Source: Chloroflexi bacterium bin125
GTDB lineage: Bacteria; Chloroflexota; Dehalococcoidia; Bin125
Assembly: GCA_002239025.1 (NCBI GenBank)
Contig: MPNM01000027.1
Location: 1-39,693, forward strand
Direction of reading: 5' to 3'
DNA length: 39,693 bases
The position numbers were made by a program, and so were the translations under genes. The notes beneath the pieces were generated by a model. The model was given only the letters and a program-made list of their open reading frames with translations. It did no database searches and was not told the origin of the DNA. This document shows, one piece after another, positions 7,165 through 15,541 of this stretch. Position 1 is the stretch's first letter. Each line of letters opens with the position of its first letter.

Positions 7165-8367
7165 ATGGGGTATGAAGTGATTGATGTTGAACGACTGTTG
7201 CGCGGCTGCGCAGACGACGGTTTCGACGACGGCGTCCGCATCGATGTAGAGCTCCAACCACTTTCGGGAGCCGGCGGACCAGTGAAACCCGCCGTCTACG
7301 AAGGCGGAAAGTACCAACTGGACCGACGCTGGTCCGATTCGCGTGATGAGGCGTCCGTGCCGGTCATCGTCGTCGACAACGTGCCATCGCAGGCGAATCG
7401 CTTGGAGCATGCCCTGTGGCGTGATCGACAACAGATCGGCATTCCCGAGTTCATCCTCGACCTATCGGACATGCCCTGGTTGCCGGCGCATTTGCCGCGC
7501 TCTATCTCCAGCCTCAAATTCCCACACCGCAACGCGGATGCGTACCTCAGAGACGCCATGTTGGGCGGCCAACCCTTCTCCAAGACCGATCTGGGACAAG
7601 CCATCCTTGCAGCCACGGCGCAGGAGTGCGGTCCGCTGATGTCCTGGTTCCCTCAGGCCCTTCTGTACGGATTCTGGCAATCCCATCTTGGCAAGAAGCG
7701 CCACAACAGCAAACACGCCCGAGCCTGGGTGTCCGAGATCATCGGCTGGCAGCCTGCGTCCATAGAGACGCGCAGCTTTGGTCTCAAAGGCGATCCGTTG
7801 AACCTGAACACCGATGACGTGGTCACCTCGAATCCGGATGATCGAACGCAGTGGCACATTGGCCAGGGGGCGAAGGTCGAAGGCGGAAAACGCGACAAGC
7901 TTTCGGAGATGGGGCACGGCCAGGTGCCGTTCATGGGTGAAGCTGCCGCCGCTGCCGCCGTCTCATTCAGTCGTGTGACCCAGCGGGCAACCGTTTCCTT
8001 CGCACAGCTTCGCCGTGTGGGTCTGGGACGTGACGCGTCCCCGGAAGTTGACGCCGCCGCGCGAGCCCTGTTGGTCGCACTGGGGATCCACGCGCATCAA
8101 CTCGCGTTCGGACGCGCGTTCGCGCTGCGCTCCGGCGCCGATCTGCGACCAAGCGTGACGGCTGCGACCTGGCTCAGCGGTTCGGACGATCAAGAGTGCG
8201 CTCTTGGCGACGTTGACGAAACGCGCACATTGCTATTGGACTGCCAACGCCATGCAGCAACTGTCGGCGTACCTCTTGAAGGTTGGAATCAACCTGCAAT
8301 CGTTCTGCAGCCGGGAGACGCCCTGAGCAATGCGATTCGCTCGACCTGGCCGGAACGGGACGACTGA
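7165..8367 (+). CDS. csb1: Type I-G CRISPR backbone protein Csb1 (Cas7, GSU0053 family)
   Basis: Forms the repeated backbone of the type I-G (formerly I-U) Cascade that coats the crRNA. The sequence has the Csb1 pattern 'PVKPAVYEGGKYQLDRRW', then 'VPVIVVDNVPSQANRLEHAL', 'DLPWLP'-like 'DMPWLPAHLPRSISSLKFPHRNADAYLRD', 'GFWQSHLGKK', and a C-terminal 'LRSGADLRP' block. With ATG 7165 it is 400 residues; an in-frame GTG at 7096 would add 23 residues that look unrelated to the family, so 7165 was chosen, though neither start has a strong ribosome site. It is first in the operon and its TGA shares a base with the ATG of csb2. Confidence 0.88.
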   Translation: MGYEVIDVERLLRGCADDGFDDGVRIDVELQPLSGAGGPVKPAVYEGGKYQLDRRWSDSRDEASVPVIVVDNVPSQANRLEHALWRDRQQIGIPEFILDLSDMPWLPAHLPRSISSLKFPHRNADAYLRDAMLGGQPFSKTDLGQAILAATAQECGPLMSWFPQALLYGFWQSHLGKKRHNSKHARAWVSEIIGWQPASIETRSFGLKGDPLNLNTDDVVTSNPDDRTQWHIGQGAKVEGGKRDKLSEMGHGQVPFMGEAAAAAAVSFSRVTQRATVSFAQLRRVGLGRDASPEVDAAARALLVALGIHAHQLAFGRAFALRSGADLRPSVTAATWLSGSDDQECALGDVDETRTLLLDCQRHAATVGVPLEGWNQPAIVLQPGDALSNAIRSTWPERDD

Positions 8368-9803
8368 TGCTCTCGATCTCTGTCGAGTTCTTGCATGGCA
8401 CGTTTCGCGGGGACCCGAGCGGTGCTGCCAACACCGGTCGCTTGGATCGCGGCGAGTGGCCGGCATCGCCAGCGCGACTGTTCGCCGCCTTTGTTGCCGC
8501 TGATGGCACGGGAGCCGCCTGCCGGGTCACCGACGGCGCGGAACTGGAGTGGTTCGAACAGTTGCCGCCGCCGTCAATCTACGCCGATGCAGCTCCGCCG
8601 CACCAGCCACTTGAACCTCGGTTTGTTGTTCGCCAGGGTGGTGGCGTTTCGAAGGGAACTCATCAGGAGTACGTGGGCCGGGCGACGGCGACCAATCGCG
8701 CGGGCGTACGGGTCGCCCCCAATGCTCCACGCATCGTCTATGCGTGGGACTGCGACTCACCGCCGGACGCCATCCTCGATGCGCTCCGCCGTCGTGCCGC
8801 TCGGGTAGGCTACCTCGGCAGTGCGGATTCGCCGGTGCGCGTCCGCGTCGTCACAGAGTTGCCTCGCTCGGCAGAACTGGCCGAGGCGTTTGTACCTGAT
8901 CCGGTCGGCGACACGCTGATCAATGTGACCCAGGCTGGCGACCTTGAACACTGGGATCGCCTGTATAGGCAGTGGTCGGTACGGGGCGCCTCGGCCAGCC
9001 GTTCGCAGTACCCGGCGCTGGTACACGCCGCCCGCTATCGATCACCAAGAGCGGCGAGAGTCCAAGACGACGGAGAAGTCGTGGCCTGGCTGCGGCTTGC
9101 CAGCGCCGTCTCTGGGCGTCGGATCGCGGCGCTCACAGCGCTGTTCAAGGACGCCGTCCTGAGTCAACACCAGCGCATCCACGGCGCCCCACCGGCCGCG
9201 CTGCATGGACACGGATTCGCCCGGACGGGTTACGACATCGCGCGGTATCTAGCACTTCCCGACGCGGGCTACGCCCGATCGCGAGGACTGATCCACGGCT
9301 TGGCCCTTTGGCTGCCTCCGGGCACCGAGTCGGAGGTGCGTCGGAGTGCGCGGGATGCAGCACGGTCGATACGCAGGCTCACAGGCGTCGGCATCGATGT
9401 GGCCGTCGCGCCTCACGACGATGAGCCACGTCCATTTGCCGCCCATCCCGATCGCTGGTTGCAGTCCTCCCGCAGCTGGTCCACGGCGATCCCGGCGATC
9501 CACGAGCGTCGGCGAGCACTCGACCTTGAGGAAGTATCGCGATGGTGCCGGCACGCTGGGTTACCCGACCCGGTTGCGTTCCGCTCGGAGCGTGCGCCGC
9601 TGATTCCAGGCGCGCTTGAGCTAGCGCCGATTGAAGTAAACCGTTCGGACCGACCTCCGCTTCCCTACTCGCACATCGAGCTCAGGTTCAATCGGCCGGT
9701 TTCGGGGCCGTTTGCAATCGGTTCTGGACGGCAGCGTGGCTTTGGGCTCTGCGTTCCAATTCATAACGGTCCTGACAATCAACCTCACACAGAGAAGCAA
9801 TGA
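8367..9803 (+). CDS. csb2: Type I-G Csb2, Cas5-Cas6-like fused RAMP protein (GSU0054 family)
   Basis: 478 residues. Members of this family are thought to combine a Cas5-type subunit that caps the 5' end of the crRNA with a Cas6-type part that cuts the precursor in the repeat. The N-terminus 'MLSISVEFLHGTFRG' and 'WPASPARLFAAFVAA' is the typical RAMP opening of the family. The C-terminus 'GPFAIGSGRQRGFGLC' is a Gly-rich loop like that of Cas6 proteins. Candidate catalytic His residues cannot be assigned with certainty by eye. The ATG overlaps the csb1 stop (TGATG), and the stop overlaps the cas3 start (ATGA), indicating coupled translation. An upstream in-frame ATG at 8283 lies deep in csb1 and is rejected. 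Confidence 0.88.
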   Translation: MLSISVEFLHGTFRGDPSGAANTGRLDRGEWPASPARLFAAFVAADGTGAACRVTDGAELEWFEQLPPPSIYADAAPPHQPLEPRFVVRQGGGVSKGTHQEYVGRATATNRAGVRVAPNAPRIVYAWDCDSPPDAILDALRRRAARVGYLGSADSPVRVRVVTELPRSAELAEAFVPDPVGDTLINVTQAGDLEHWDRLYRQWSVRGASASRSQYPALVHAARYRSPRAARVQDDGEVVAWLRLASAVSGRRIAALTALFKDAVLSQHQRIHGAPPAALHGHGFARTGYDIARYLALPDAGYARSRGLIHGLALWLPPGTESEVRRSARDAARSIRRLTGVGIDVAVAPHDDEPRPFAAHPDRWLQSSRSWSTAIPAIHERRRALDLEEVSRWCRHAGLPDPVAFRSERAPLIPGALELAPIEVNRSDRPPLPYSHIELRFNRPVSGPFAIGSGRQRGFGLCVPIHNGPDNQPHTEKQ

Positions 9804-12580
9804 GCGTGCCGCACGCAACGTTCTCCGACTTCTACCAGGCCGTCCATGGCCACCCGCCGTTCCCTTGGCAGGAGCGGCTGGCCGAGCAGATCGCACGAAC
9901 CAACGTGTGGCCCACCGAGATTGGCGTACCCACCGGACTAGGCAAAACGGCTTGCCTGGATATCGCGGTCTGGTGGCTGGCATCCCAGGCAGACCGCCAG
10001 CCGGACCAGCGGACCGCCCCGACCCGGATCTGGTGGGTGGTCAATCGGCGTCTGCTGGTCGATTCGACGGCCGCACACGCCGAATGGCTGGCCCAGATGC
10101 TGGCGGCTCCTGCATCGGCCGGATTGGATGAACGAGCAACGGCTGCGGTCGACGAGGTAGCCAAACGCCTCACTCGTCTCTCGACCATTCCAGACCTACC
10201 TCCGCTGGACGTGATTCGGTTGCGCGTCGGTGTGGCCTCCCGCGCCCCGACCGACCCATCACGCCCGACCGTGATCCTCTGCACCCTGCCCATGTTCGGC
10301 TCGCGGCTCTTGTTTCGCGGATACGGTTCCCGCCAGCGACCGATCGACGCCGCGATGGCGGGCACTGATAGTCTCGTCCTGCTCGATGAGGCCCATCTGG
10401 CTCCGCACCTGAAGTCCCTGATCTCAGCGCTAGGCGAATGCACGCCCGGTGCGGAGGCGATTCTTGGCGCGTCTCGCTCGAGCGCCAGATTGATCTCGCT
10501 GACCGCGACAGGCGATCCTGCGGGCGTGAGATTCGATCTAGACGAATCGGATGAAACGAATCCAATCGTGAGCGAGCGGCTCGATGCGGCGAAGCCGCTG
10601 GAGGTCAGGCGGTTCAAGGGAGGCGAGAGCGCCCAGCGCCTTGCCGACGCCGCACTCGAACTGCTGGTGCAAGCAGCTTCGCCGGCAGCCTGCCTGGTCT
10701 TCGCCAATACTCCGAAGACGGCACGGGAGACGTTCGGCTACATACAGGGCAAACTGCCAGAGGCAGAGGCGGAACTGTTGTTGCTCACCGGGCTCGCCCG
10801 CGAGCGAGAGGCGGAACAGATCCGTGCGCGCATCCTCGATCTGGCTGAGGGCATGGCCGCCAATCGTAGAGAAGACAGTCCGCGCCGGCGGCACCTGATC
10901 GTCGTTGCCACGCAGACGCTTGAGGTGGGAGCCGATCTCGATGCCGAATATCTTGTCACCGAGGCTTGCGGCGTACGGGCGCTGACTCAGCGCTTAGGCA
11001 GGTTGAACCGTCTCGGACGTCACTCTCACGCTCGGGGGATATACATCCATCTCCCTCCGCCGAAGCGGCGCAGCGGTACAACAGCCGATGAATGGCCTGT
11101 ATACGGTGCGGAGCCAGCAGCAGTCCTGCAGCGATTGGAGCAGGCCGCTGCTGGGAGTGATGCTCCTGTCGTGGTGCTATCCCCCCGGCGGATCGCTGAG
11201 GTACTTGGGCTTCCAGACGACGATCCCGGACGGGCGCCCGAAGTCTTACCGGGCATCCTCTGGGAGTGGATCAAGACGACGACACCGCCCGATGGCGAGG
11301 CGCCGGTCGAGCCCTATTTCAGCGGCATTGCCGGCGCCGACTACGCGGTGTTGCTCTGCTGGCGCGTCCACGTCCCGGACGAGGGCGAACGCCTCTGGCC
11401 ACGGATGAGCGACCGCGAACTGATTGATGTTCCGATCAGGCAAGTGCGGGAAGTACTACGTGAAGATGAGGGGATTCACCGACTGGCGGCTGATGGGGCC
11501 ACGGTCGAAGTGACGCAAGTCGGTCAGCTTCGCCCCGGCGACCAACTCGTGATTCCAACCGATCGAGGGCTATTGGACGGTTTCGGCTGGAATCCGAATG
11601 CCACAGAGCGGGCCGTGGACGCTTCTCTGACTGGCCAGGGGCTGCCGCTCGATGGAACGGCCATCGAGCGACTGTGCGGCCTACAGTTGGGTTCGCAGGT
11701 TCAATCAGCGCTGCAGACCGACGACGATGGCGAGCTTGACCAGGAACGACGCGATGAAGCGGTGGCGACAATTCTGGAGCAACTTCGAAGTGCGGACACG
11801 CCGGATGGTTGGCAACGCGATGAATGGATCGACTTCACCGGCGGGCTGTCTTCGCTGGTTGAGGAGGCGCGCGATGAAGTCCCTCGGTTGCAAGTCCTCA
11901 ACGGGGCGTCTCACCGTCCCAGCAGCGACCTGGGCAGCGACTTCGATGAACTGTCACTGCATTCAGCGTCGATCGGACTCGACGACCACGGCCGGGCTGT
12001 CGGCGCGTTGGCCCGCTCAATCGCGCAGAACATCGGGCTAGCGGATGACCTTGCTGAGGTAGCGGAACTTGCGGGAACCCTGCACGACATCGGAAAGACG
12101 GATGAGCGATTCCAGCGCTGGCTGGATCCAGACGACCAGCATGGAGTATTGCTGGCCAAGTCCGATACGCCCCGGCATCGCTGGGAGGCCACTCGCGCTG
12201 CAGCCGGGTGGCCGAGGGGCGGACGACATGAAGACCTGTCGGCTCGTCTCGTCCAGGCCTGGCTCGAACAGAACCCGGCCTGGGGTGATCCAGCACAACA
12301 CGATCTGTTACTGCACCTCGTAATCAGCCATCACGGTAAGGGTCGCCCGTTGGTGTCGCCTGCCGTTGACGGCGCCGCTAGCTTGATCTCCGCTGAAGTG
12401 AATGGCTCAACCGTCGAGGTGCCAGCGGATCTCGCCATCGTCGACTGGAGTCAGCCGCGGCGCTTCCGGCGGCTCAACGACCGGTTCGGTCCCTGGGGAC
12501 TGGCGCTCTTGGAGTCGATTGTGCGATTGGCCGACCATGCGGTTTCGGCCGGCGTGGATGTGACACGAAAGGAGGCTTGA
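9800..12580 (+). CDS. cas3: Cas3 helicase-nuclease, type I-G arrangement with C-terminal HD domain
   Basis: 926 residues. Cas3 is recruited by Cascade to unwind and degrade target DNA. The SF2 helicase lies first: Walker A PTGLGKT at residues 44-50, DEAH at 196-199, a 'SLTATG' motif III near residue 235, and a C-terminal helicase region with 'VVATQTLEVGADLDAE' and 'QRLGRLNRLGR'. The HD nuclease follows: 'LHDIGK' with H762-D763 and 'SHHGKGRP' at about 843-850. Helicase before HD is the order known for the GSU0051-type Cas3 of this subtype and the reverse of most Cas3 proteins. All key residues seen are present, so it looks active. Confidence 0.93.
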   Translation: MSVPHATFSDFYQAVHGHPPFPWQERLAEQIARTNVWPTEIGVPTGLGKTACLDIAVWWLASQADRQPDQRTAPTRIWWVVNRRLLVDSTAAHAEWLAQMLAAPASAGLDERATAAVDEVAKRLTRLSTIPDLPPLDVIRLRVGVASRAPTDPSRPTVILCTLPMFGSRLLFRGYGSRQRPIDAAMAGTDSLVLLDEAHLAPHLKSLISALGECTPGAEAILGASRSSARLISLTATGDPAGVRFDLDESDETNPIVSERLDAAKPLEVRRFKGGESAQRLADAALELLVQAASPAACLVFANTPKTARETFGYIQGKLPEAEAELLLLTGLAREREAEQIRARILDLAEGMAANRREDSPRRRHLIVVATQTLEVGADLDAEYLVTEACGVRALTQRLGRLNRLGRHSHARGIYIHLPPPKRRSGTTADEWPVYGAEPAAVLQRLEQAAAGSDAPVVVLSPRRIAEVLGLPDDDPGRAPEVLPGILWEWIKTTTPPDGEAPVEPYFSGIAGADYAVLLCWRVHVPDEGERLWPRMSDRELIDVPIRQVREVLREDEGIHRLAADGATVEVTQVGQLRPGDQLVIPTDRGLLDGFGWNPNATERAVDASLTGQGLPLDGTAIERLCGLQLGSQVQSALQTDDDGELDQERRDEAVATILEQLRSADTPDGWQRDEWIDFTGGLSSLVEEARDEVPRLQVLNGASHRPSSDLGSDFDELSLHSASIGLDDHGRAVGALARSIAQNIGLADDLAEVAELAGTLHDIGKTDERFQRWLDPDDQHGVLLAKSDTPRHRWEATRAAAGWPRGGRHEDLSARLVQAWLEQNPAWGDPAQHDLLLHLVISHHGKGRPLVSPAVDGAASLISAEVNGSTVEVPADLAIVDWSQPRRFRRLNDRFGPWGLALLESIVRLADHAVSAGVDVTRKEA

Positions 12581-13476
12581 TGAGCGAGATCATCTGTGCC
12601 GGTTGGCCTGCGTCATGGATCAACGCCTGGCTCGCGGCGGTCGGGGCCGCCGTGCTTGACGAACGCATCCGCTTGAGTTGGACTTACGATCATGAACCTG
12701 TCGCTGTGCTCTCGGCTGAAGCGGCCGATCCGGCCGCCATTCTGAGCGAGTCGTGGCCTAGCAACGAAGCCGTGCTTGGACTACCGATCGCCAGACATCT
12801 ACAGGGATTTTGTGAACTCAAACGGACGGTTCCTTGCGAAGTATTCGTCGAACGCGCGCGAACTGCGCGTAGGCATGCGTCTTCTTGGGCACTGTCATCA
12901 ACTTTGACCGATCTTGCCGTTGACGAGGGTGGAATGGCTCAGCATGCGCCCTTTGACCCGAGCGTGCCGAAGGGTCTCACACTTCATGATCGGCTAACGA
13001 CGATCCACGGACATGTTGACTTGTGTACGGAACAACTCCAATCCACGTTGTCCGGTCATGCTAATCGTGTCCAGGCCAATGGACTGGGATTCGACCACAC
13101 AAGGGTTGGTTCCCTACAGGATGCAACAGATCCGTGGGTCGATCCGGTTGTTGAAGCGCTCGCCTTCTTTGCTCTCGCCATCCTGCCTGTACGCGGGCAA
13201 GGCGTTGACGGTCAGCTTGACCGTTCCGCCAACGTACGTGTCCGGCAGAACGGATGGCGGCGACTCCTCGATAGTGATGGGTCTTTGAGTTTCTGCTGGC
13301 CCGCGTGGCGCCAGCCACTTGATCGCTACGGGATCGACGCCTTGCTCGATGCGTGGACCCCTGAGCGACAAGCCGCTTGGCCGCAGTTTGGGATCTGCGC
13401 GGCGTGGAGGACGGTCCAGTTTCGCCCCACAACGAAGAGAGATATGACGAGGGCATTCGGATCCGCGCGGCTATGA
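12580..13476 (+). CDS. Compact type I-G effector subunit, Csb3/Cas8-like position
   Basis: 298 residues from the ATG at 12580, which has an excellent ribosome site (AAAGGAGG, 4 bases before) and shares one base with the cas3 stop. It occupies the slot of the large subunit but is far shorter than Csx17 (usually over 600 residues). Hydrophobic 'WPASWINAWLAAVGAAVL' opens the protein, with 'ALAFFALAILPVRGQG' near residue 200 and a C-terminal 'WRTVQFRPTTKRDMTRAFGSARL'-type tail rich in basic residues. That plan resembles the Csb3 family of some I-U/I-G loci, but the family call is tentative. Its stop overlaps the cas4 start (ATGA). Expected role: completing Cascade and recognising the PAM or stabilising the R-loop. 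Confidence 0.65.
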   Translation: MSEIICAGWPASWINAWLAAVGAAVLDERIRLSWTYDHEPVAVLSAEAADPAAILSESWPSNEAVLGLPIARHLQGFCELKRTVPCEVFVERARTARRHASSWALSSTLTDLAVDEGGMAQHAPFDPSVPKGLTLHDRLTTIHGHVDLCTEQLQSTLSGHANRVQANGLGFDHTRVGSLQDATDPWVDPVVEALAFFALAILPVRGQGVDGQLDRSANVRVRQNGWRRLLDSDGSLSFCWPAWRQPLDRYGIDALLDAWTPERQAAWPQFGICAAWRTVQFRPTTKRDMTRAFGSARL

Positions 13477-14090
13477 CCCTAGAGCCTGTCGTCCAAATCT
13501 CGGCAATCGAGCACTTTGTCTATTGCCCGCGGCAGTGCGCGATCATCCACTGCGACGGCGTCTGGAGCGACAACGCCCACACGGTGAGAGGCGCCCGCGC
13601 ACATCGTCGCGTGGACAGTGGAGAGCACCGTCGCGAACGCGGCCGGCAGGTGCTGCGCGCAATCCCGCTCTGGTCGGAGGATCTCGGGCTATCTGGGCGC
13701 GCTGACGCAGTGGAAATGCAAGGCGGGATGGTCTGGCCAGTGGAGTACAAAGCCGGAGTTCGCCACGGCAACGCCGCGGACCTGCAACTGTGCGCGCAAG
13801 CGCTCTGTCTTGAAGAGATGCTCAATGTCGAGATTGGACATGGTTTTGTTTGGTACGGCGGACCCAGAAGACGCGTGCGGATTGAGTTCACGGAGACGCT
13901 ACGTCGCGAGGTGTGCGATGTGATTGCCGCAATCCGGGAGCAGCTCTTGACGTTCAAACTGCCGGATGCGCCAAACGACGAGCGCTGTCGCGAATGTCAA
14001 CTCTTGCAGTACTGCTTGCCAGATCTCACCAGCGCTCCGCGACGGGTCAACGACTACTTAGAAGACATCGTCTTCCGATGCGATACCTAA
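13473..14090 (+). CDS. cas4: Cas4 exonuclease for spacer acquisition (unfused)
   Basis: 205 residues from ATG 13473, overlapping the previous stop by 4 bases. Cas4 trims prespacers and helps choose those with a correct PAM. It has the RecB nuclease signature 'LSGRADAVEM' and 'VEYKAG', plus cysteines for a 4Fe-4S cluster: C18 or C22 in 'VYCPRQC' and C172, C175, C181 in 'RCRECQLLQYC'. In many type I-G loci Cas4 is fused to Cas1; here the two are separate but overlap by 13 bases (cas1 begins at 14078 inside the last codons of cas4). A longer reading from 13377 lies wholly within the preceding gene and is rejected. Confidence 0.9.
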   Translation: MTLEPVVQISAIEHFVYCPRQCAIIHCDGVWSDNAHTVRGARAHRRVDSGEHRRERGRQVLRAIPLWSEDLGLSGRADAVEMQGGMVWPVEYKAGVRHGNAADLQLCAQALCLEEMLNVEIGHGFVWYGGPRRRVRIEFTETLRREVCDVIAAIREQLLTFKLPDAPNDERCRECQLLQYCLPDLTSAPRRVNDYLEDIVFRCDT

Positions 14091-15094
14091 GCACCGTCTA
14101 TGTCCGAGACCATCAGGCTCGAATCCGGCACAGAAGAGGATCGTTGGTGGTCTCTTCAGCAGAAGGCAGCAAGCGAGTCCCTCTCGAAGCGGTCGATGGG
14201 TTGGTCCTGCTCGGTGGGGCGCAGATCACGACTCAGGCCCTGGATGCCTGTGTGCGCCGCGGGATTCAAGTCACCGCGCTCCAGATGAGCGGCGCCGTTC
14301 GCTTTGTCGTGAGCGGACCGACCAGCGGGAATGTGCACCTCCGCACCGCACAGTTCGAGGCATTAGCCGACGATGGCCGCTCAATGGCAATTGCGAAGGC
14401 CATCGTTGCGGCGAAACTGCAAAACAGCAAGCAGGTCGTTGGACGCTGGGCGAGGGACGAAAAACATCCGCACGAGGCCGAACAACTCGCAAATCGGGCA
14501 GCCCAGATTGGCGAGCGGGTCGCTCGTCTGCCGCAGGCCGCATCGGCGAACCATATCCGCGGCATCGAAGGCGATGCGGCCAGGATCTACTTCCGAGCAG
14601 TGCGGCAGGTGCTTGCTTCGAGTGCGCTCGAGTTTTCTGGCCGCACACGGCGGCCGCCGCGAGACCCGGTCAATGCGCTCATGGGGTTCTGTTACGGGAT
14701 GCTTGTGACTGAGTGCATCGGCGCTGCTGAGAGTGCCGGCCTGGACTACCAGATGGGTTGCTTCCACCGACCCCGTGCTGGCCGACCTTCACTCGCGCTC
14801 GACCTGGCCGAGGAGTTTCGCGCGCTTACCGACCGATTCGTCGTATCGCTCGTCCGGCGGAGGCAGATTGACCCTGAGGACTTTGATCACACGCCGGGAG
14901 GCGCCGTGTATCTCAGTGACGACGGCAGGACCAAGCTGCTCGCTTCCTGGGAGAAGCACAAGGAAACTGAGCTTCAGCACCAGCTGTTAGGGCGGCCGGT
15001 CGAACGATGGGCGCTGCCGTCCATCCAAGCCACGCTCCTCGCCCGCCATCTACGAGGCGACCTGCCGGCCTATCCGCCGTTTGTGCTGACCTAG
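14078..15094 (+). CDS. cas1: Cas1 integrase
   Basis: 338 residues from ATG 14078 (MRYLSTVYV). With Cas2 it inserts new spacers at the leader end of the array. Metal-binding residues are visible: E164 in 'GIEGDAARIYF', H230 in 'GCFHRPRAGRPSLALDL', and the acidic cluster D242/E245/E246 in 'DLAEEFR'. An N-terminal beta domain ('PLEAVDGLVLLGGAQITTQAL') precedes the helical catalytic domain. Length is normal for Cas1 alone. The start is set by matching the conserved N-terminus; the open frame continues upstream to 13913 only because it overlaps cas4 in another frame. It ends 4 bases before cas2. Confidence 0.93.
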   Translation: MRYLSTVYVRDHQARIRHRRGSLVVSSAEGSKRVPLEAVDGLVLLGGAQITTQALDACVRRGIQVTALQMSGAVRFVVSGPTSGNVHLRTAQFEALADDGRSMAIAKAIVAAKLQNSKQVVGRWARDEKHPHEAEQLANRAAQIGERVARLPQAASANHIRGIEGDAARIYFRAVRQVLASSALEFSGRTRRPPRDPVNALMGFCYGMLVTECIGAAESAGLDYQMGCFHRPRAGRPSLALDLAEEFRALTDRFVVSLVRRRQIDPEDFDHTPGGAVYLSDDGRTKLLASWEKHKETELQHQLLGRPVERWALPSIQATLLARHLRGDLPAYPPFVLT

Positions 15095-15098
15095 CCCC

Positions 15099-15389
15099 AT
15101 GGACGTCATCGTCACATATGACATCGCCGACACAGAAGGGCCAGGCCGGGTGCGGCTGAGGCGCGTCGCGGACATCTGCGGCAAGTACGGCCACCGCGTG
15201 CAGTTCTCAGTCTTCGAATGCCGCCTTTCCAGGACGAAACTGGCCCGCATGATCGGCGAGATTGAGGATGTGATCGATCGGCACAAAGACTCGGTGATCG
15301 TGTACCGGTTCCCTGGAGCCGCTGAGGATGCCAAGATTCGCTTGGGCCGAACCGAATCGAGAAAACTCGGGGAGCCTTGGGTATTCTGA
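15099..15389 (+). CDS. cas2: Cas2 adaptation protein
   Basis: 96 residues, beginning MDVIVTYDIADTEGPGRVRL with the ferredoxin-like beta strand and the conserved Asp in 'TYDI', followed by 'YGHRVQFSVFECRL' and 'SVIVYRFPG'. Cas2 dimers bridge two Cas1 dimers in the integration complex. It is the last gene of the operon, 153 bases before the first CRISPR repeat. Confidence 0.93.
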   Translation: MDVIVTYDIADTEGPGRVRLRRVADICGKYGHRVQFSVFECRLSRTKLARMIGEIEDVIDRHKDSVIVYRFPGAAEDAKIRLGRTESRKLGEPWVF

Positions 15390-15541
15390 ACGCTGCTGCG
15401 AACCTCCAGTGATTCGGTCCCTGGTTGGACCGAATCGCCGGATATCAGCGAAGGCGAGCCCTCAAATCGCGCTCAATAGCATTCGAGTCGCTTCAAACAG
15501 GGTCTTTTCGTCCAGCCTTTACAAAAGAATACGATTTAGGG
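15390..15541 (+). promoter_or_regulatory. CRISPR leader
   Basis: The 152 bases between the cas2 stop and the first repeat are the expected leader, which carries the array promoter and signals for Cas1-Cas2 integration. They hold a perfect hairpin (15411-15436) and an AT-richer end (CCTTTACAAAAGAATACGAT at about 15519-15538). Leader polarity is supported by degenerate repeats at the far end of the array only. Exact promoter boxes cannot be fixed. Confidence 0.65.
15411..15436 (+). terminator. Perfect 10-bp hairpin after cas2 (terminator or leader element)
   Basis: GATTCGGTCC at 15411-15420 and GGACCGAATC at 15427-15436 form a perfect stem around the 6-base loop CTGGTT. No T-run follows, so it is not a classical intrinsic terminator. 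It could end the cas transcript by another route or be a binding site in the leader for integration factors. Confidence 0.5.

Noticed and set aside
9832-10707. 291-codon minus-strand frame
   Set aside because: Lies wholly inside cas3 on the other strand; Ser/Arg/Ala-rich antisense artefact.
13377-13472. Longer N-terminus for Cas4 from 13377
   Set aside because: The extra 32 residues lie within the preceding gene, do not look like Cas4, and ATG 13473 overlaps the preceding stop in the same way as the other junctions.
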